DNA of 6,862 nucleotides. It comes from Streptosporangiaceae bacterium. Lineage in GTDB: Bacteria; Actinomycetota; Actinomycetes; Streptosporangiales; Streptosporangiaceae. Each line of letters begins with the position of its first letter. Within the stretch, counting starts at the first letter, position 1. The notes under the pieces are model-generated. The model had not been told where the DNA came from. It was given only the letters and a program-made list of their open reading frames with translations, and made no database searches. Both the position numbers and the translations under genes were made by a program. Shown in pieces: positions 5,800 to 6,862 of the stretch. The DNA is taken from positions 1-6,862 of the forward strand of contig JASIJN010000104.1 in NCBI GenBank assembly GCA_030050125.1. The letters are read 5' to 3'.

Positions 5800-6862
5800 A
5801 TGATGTTGCTGGGTCGGCTGACGCATCGCTCGGCGCTCGACGGGCTGCTGGACTCCGCCTGCGACGGCTGCAGCAGCGTCCTGGTGCTGCGCGGGGAGCC
5901 GGGAGCCGGGAAGACGGCGCTGGTCGATTACGCGATCGAGCGGGCCAAGGACTTCCTCGTGACGCCGGTGAGCGGCGTGGAGTCGGAGATGGAGCTGGCC
6001 TTCGCGGCGCTGCACCAGCTGTGCCTGCTGCTGCCTGGCCGGCAGGCCACCCTGCCAGAGCCGCAGCGCGACGCGATCGCCACCGCGTTCGGAACCCGCG
6101 CCGGGCCGCCGCCGGACCGGTTCCTGGTCGGCCTGGCCGCGCTCAGCCTGCTGTCCGAGGTGGCCGAGCAGCAGCCGGTGCTGTGCACCATCGACGACGC
6201 GCAGTGGCTGGACCGCGCGTCGGCGCAGACGCTGGCGTTCGTGGCGCGCAGGCTGCTGGCCGAGCCGGTCGCACTGATCGTCTCGACCCGCGACCGCGCC
6301 GATATCTTCACCGGGCTGCCGGAGCTTTCGGTCAGCGGCCTCGGCCAAGGTGATGCCCGCGCGCTGCTGCGGTCGGCGCTGACCGCCCCGCTCGACAGGC
6401 GGGTGCGGGACCGGATCGTCGCCGAGACCAGGGGCAACCCGCTGGCGTTGCTCGAGCTGCCGCGGGGACTGACGCCCGCCGAGCTGGCGGGAGGGTTCGG
6501 CGCCCTCGACGCGCCGACCCTGTCCGGCCGGATCGAGGAGAGCTTCCGCCGGCGCGACGAGTCGCTCCCTGAGGCGAGCCGGCGGCTGGTGCTGCTCGGG
6601 GCGGCGGAGCCGACCGGAGACCCGCTGCTGCTCTGGCGGGCCGCCGCGCTGCTCGGGATCGGGCCGGACACGGCCGACGCCGCGACGGCGGACGGACTGC
6701 TGTCGATCGGCACCAGGGTGACGTTCCCGCACCCGCTGGCGCGCTCGGCCGTCTACCGGTCGGCCGCGCCGGCCGACAGGCGGGCCGTGCACCAGGCTCT
6801 GGCCGACGCCACCGACCCCGTGGCCGACCCCGATCGCCGGGCCTGGCACCGGGCCGAGGCGG
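5800..6862 (+). CDS. LAL-family ATP-binding transcriptional regulator (LuxR type), 5' part; C-terminus off right edge
   Basis: The first 354 codons of a large STAND-type ATPase regulator are present; such proteins usually run to about 900 residues with a LuxR-type helix-turn-helix at the C-terminus, which is not in the window. Residues 4-22 match the usual LLGR...LDGLLD opening. Walker A is GEPGAGKT (32-39) and Walker B is VLCTIDDAQWLD (127-138). The family motifs GLPELSVSGL (172-181), ETRGNPLALLELPRGL (209-224), LAGGFG (229-234) and PHPLARSAVYR (310-320), and DPDRRAWHRA close to the right edge, are all in place. It is expected to bind ATP in the cytoplasm and to activate genes in response to an unknown ligand or partner. 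Either ATG 5800 or ATG 5803 could start it. Neither has a good Shine-Dalgarno, and the clpC stop is six bases upstream, so translation may be coupled to clpC. The missing HTH leaves the regulator call resting on the ATPase-half signatures, which are strong. Confidence 0.88.
   Translation, partial: MMLLGRLTHRSALDGLLDSACDGCSSVLVLRGEPGAGKTALVDYAIERAKDFLVTPVSGVESEMELAFAALHQLCLLLPGRQATLPEPQRDAIATAFGTRAGPPPDRFLVGLAALSLLSEVAEQQPVLCTIDDAQWLDRASAQTLAFVARRLLAEPVALIVSTRDRADIFTGLPELSVSGLGQGDARALLRSALTAPLDRRVRDRIVAETRGNPLALLELPRGLTPAELAGGFGALDAPTLSGRIEESFRRRDESLPEASRRLVLLGAAEPTGDPLLLWRAAALLGIGPDTADAATADGLLSIGTRVTFPHPLARSAVYRSAAPADRRAVHQALADATDPVADPDRRAWHRAEA

Noticed and set aside
3643..6849. Very long minus-strand open frame (1068 codons) antisense to clpC and the LAL gene
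   Set aside because: It runs across two genes that have clear protein-family motifs, and its translation is low-complexity (Arg, Gly, Gln, His, Leu-rich) with no domain. It is the usual GC-codon-bias shadow.

Overview
The window looks like chromosomal DNA from a high-GC Gram-positive bacterium (Actinomycetota). The DNA is very GC-rich with G/C at most third codon positions. GTG starts are used, and the proteins read like streptomycete or streptosporangial homologues: a NarL-type sensor kinase, a second ClpC paralogue, and a large ATP-binding LuxR-type (LAL) regulator. The genus cannot be fixed from the sequence alone.

Left part (1-2109): two sensor histidine kinase genes of different classes diverge from a roughly 138-base intergenic region. 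The leftward gene is the 5' part of a NarL/DesK-class kinase. It holds the membrane domain and the start of the dimerisation helix, and the catalytic part lies beyond the left edge. The rightward gene is a complete EnvZ/PhoR-class (HisKA + HATPase) kinase of about 375 residues with no response regulator beside it. Between them is a perfect 18-bp palindrome (893-910), placed just upstream of candidate promoters for both genes.

Middle (2110-3258): a complete NADP-dependent aldo/keto reductase on the minus strand converges on the second kinase. The two stop codons are 15 bases apart and a small GC hairpin fills the gap. The reductase has no visible ribosome binding site. Its GTG start lies six bases after a TANNNT -10 element, which suggests a leaderless message. 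The reductase and clpC diverge from 3118-3258, which holds a duplicated GC palindrome on the reductase side and a cluster of alternating TTTCGC/GCGAAA arms on the clpC side.

Right part (3259-6862): an 844-residue ClpC-type AAA+ unfoldase, with both ATPase modules and a ClpP-docking LGF loop, is followed six bases later on the same strand by the 5' part of a LAL-family regulator that runs off the right edge. The two probably share a transcript.

Taken together this is a regulation and stress-response neighbourhood: two sensors, a protein-quality-control unfoldase, a large ATP-binding regulator and one oxidoreductase. I see no mobile element, CRISPR array, tRNA or rRNA. I found no clearly new multi-gene system. 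The most interesting signals are the shared palindrome between the divergent kinases, the palindrome cluster before clpC, and the tight clpC-LAL linkage.
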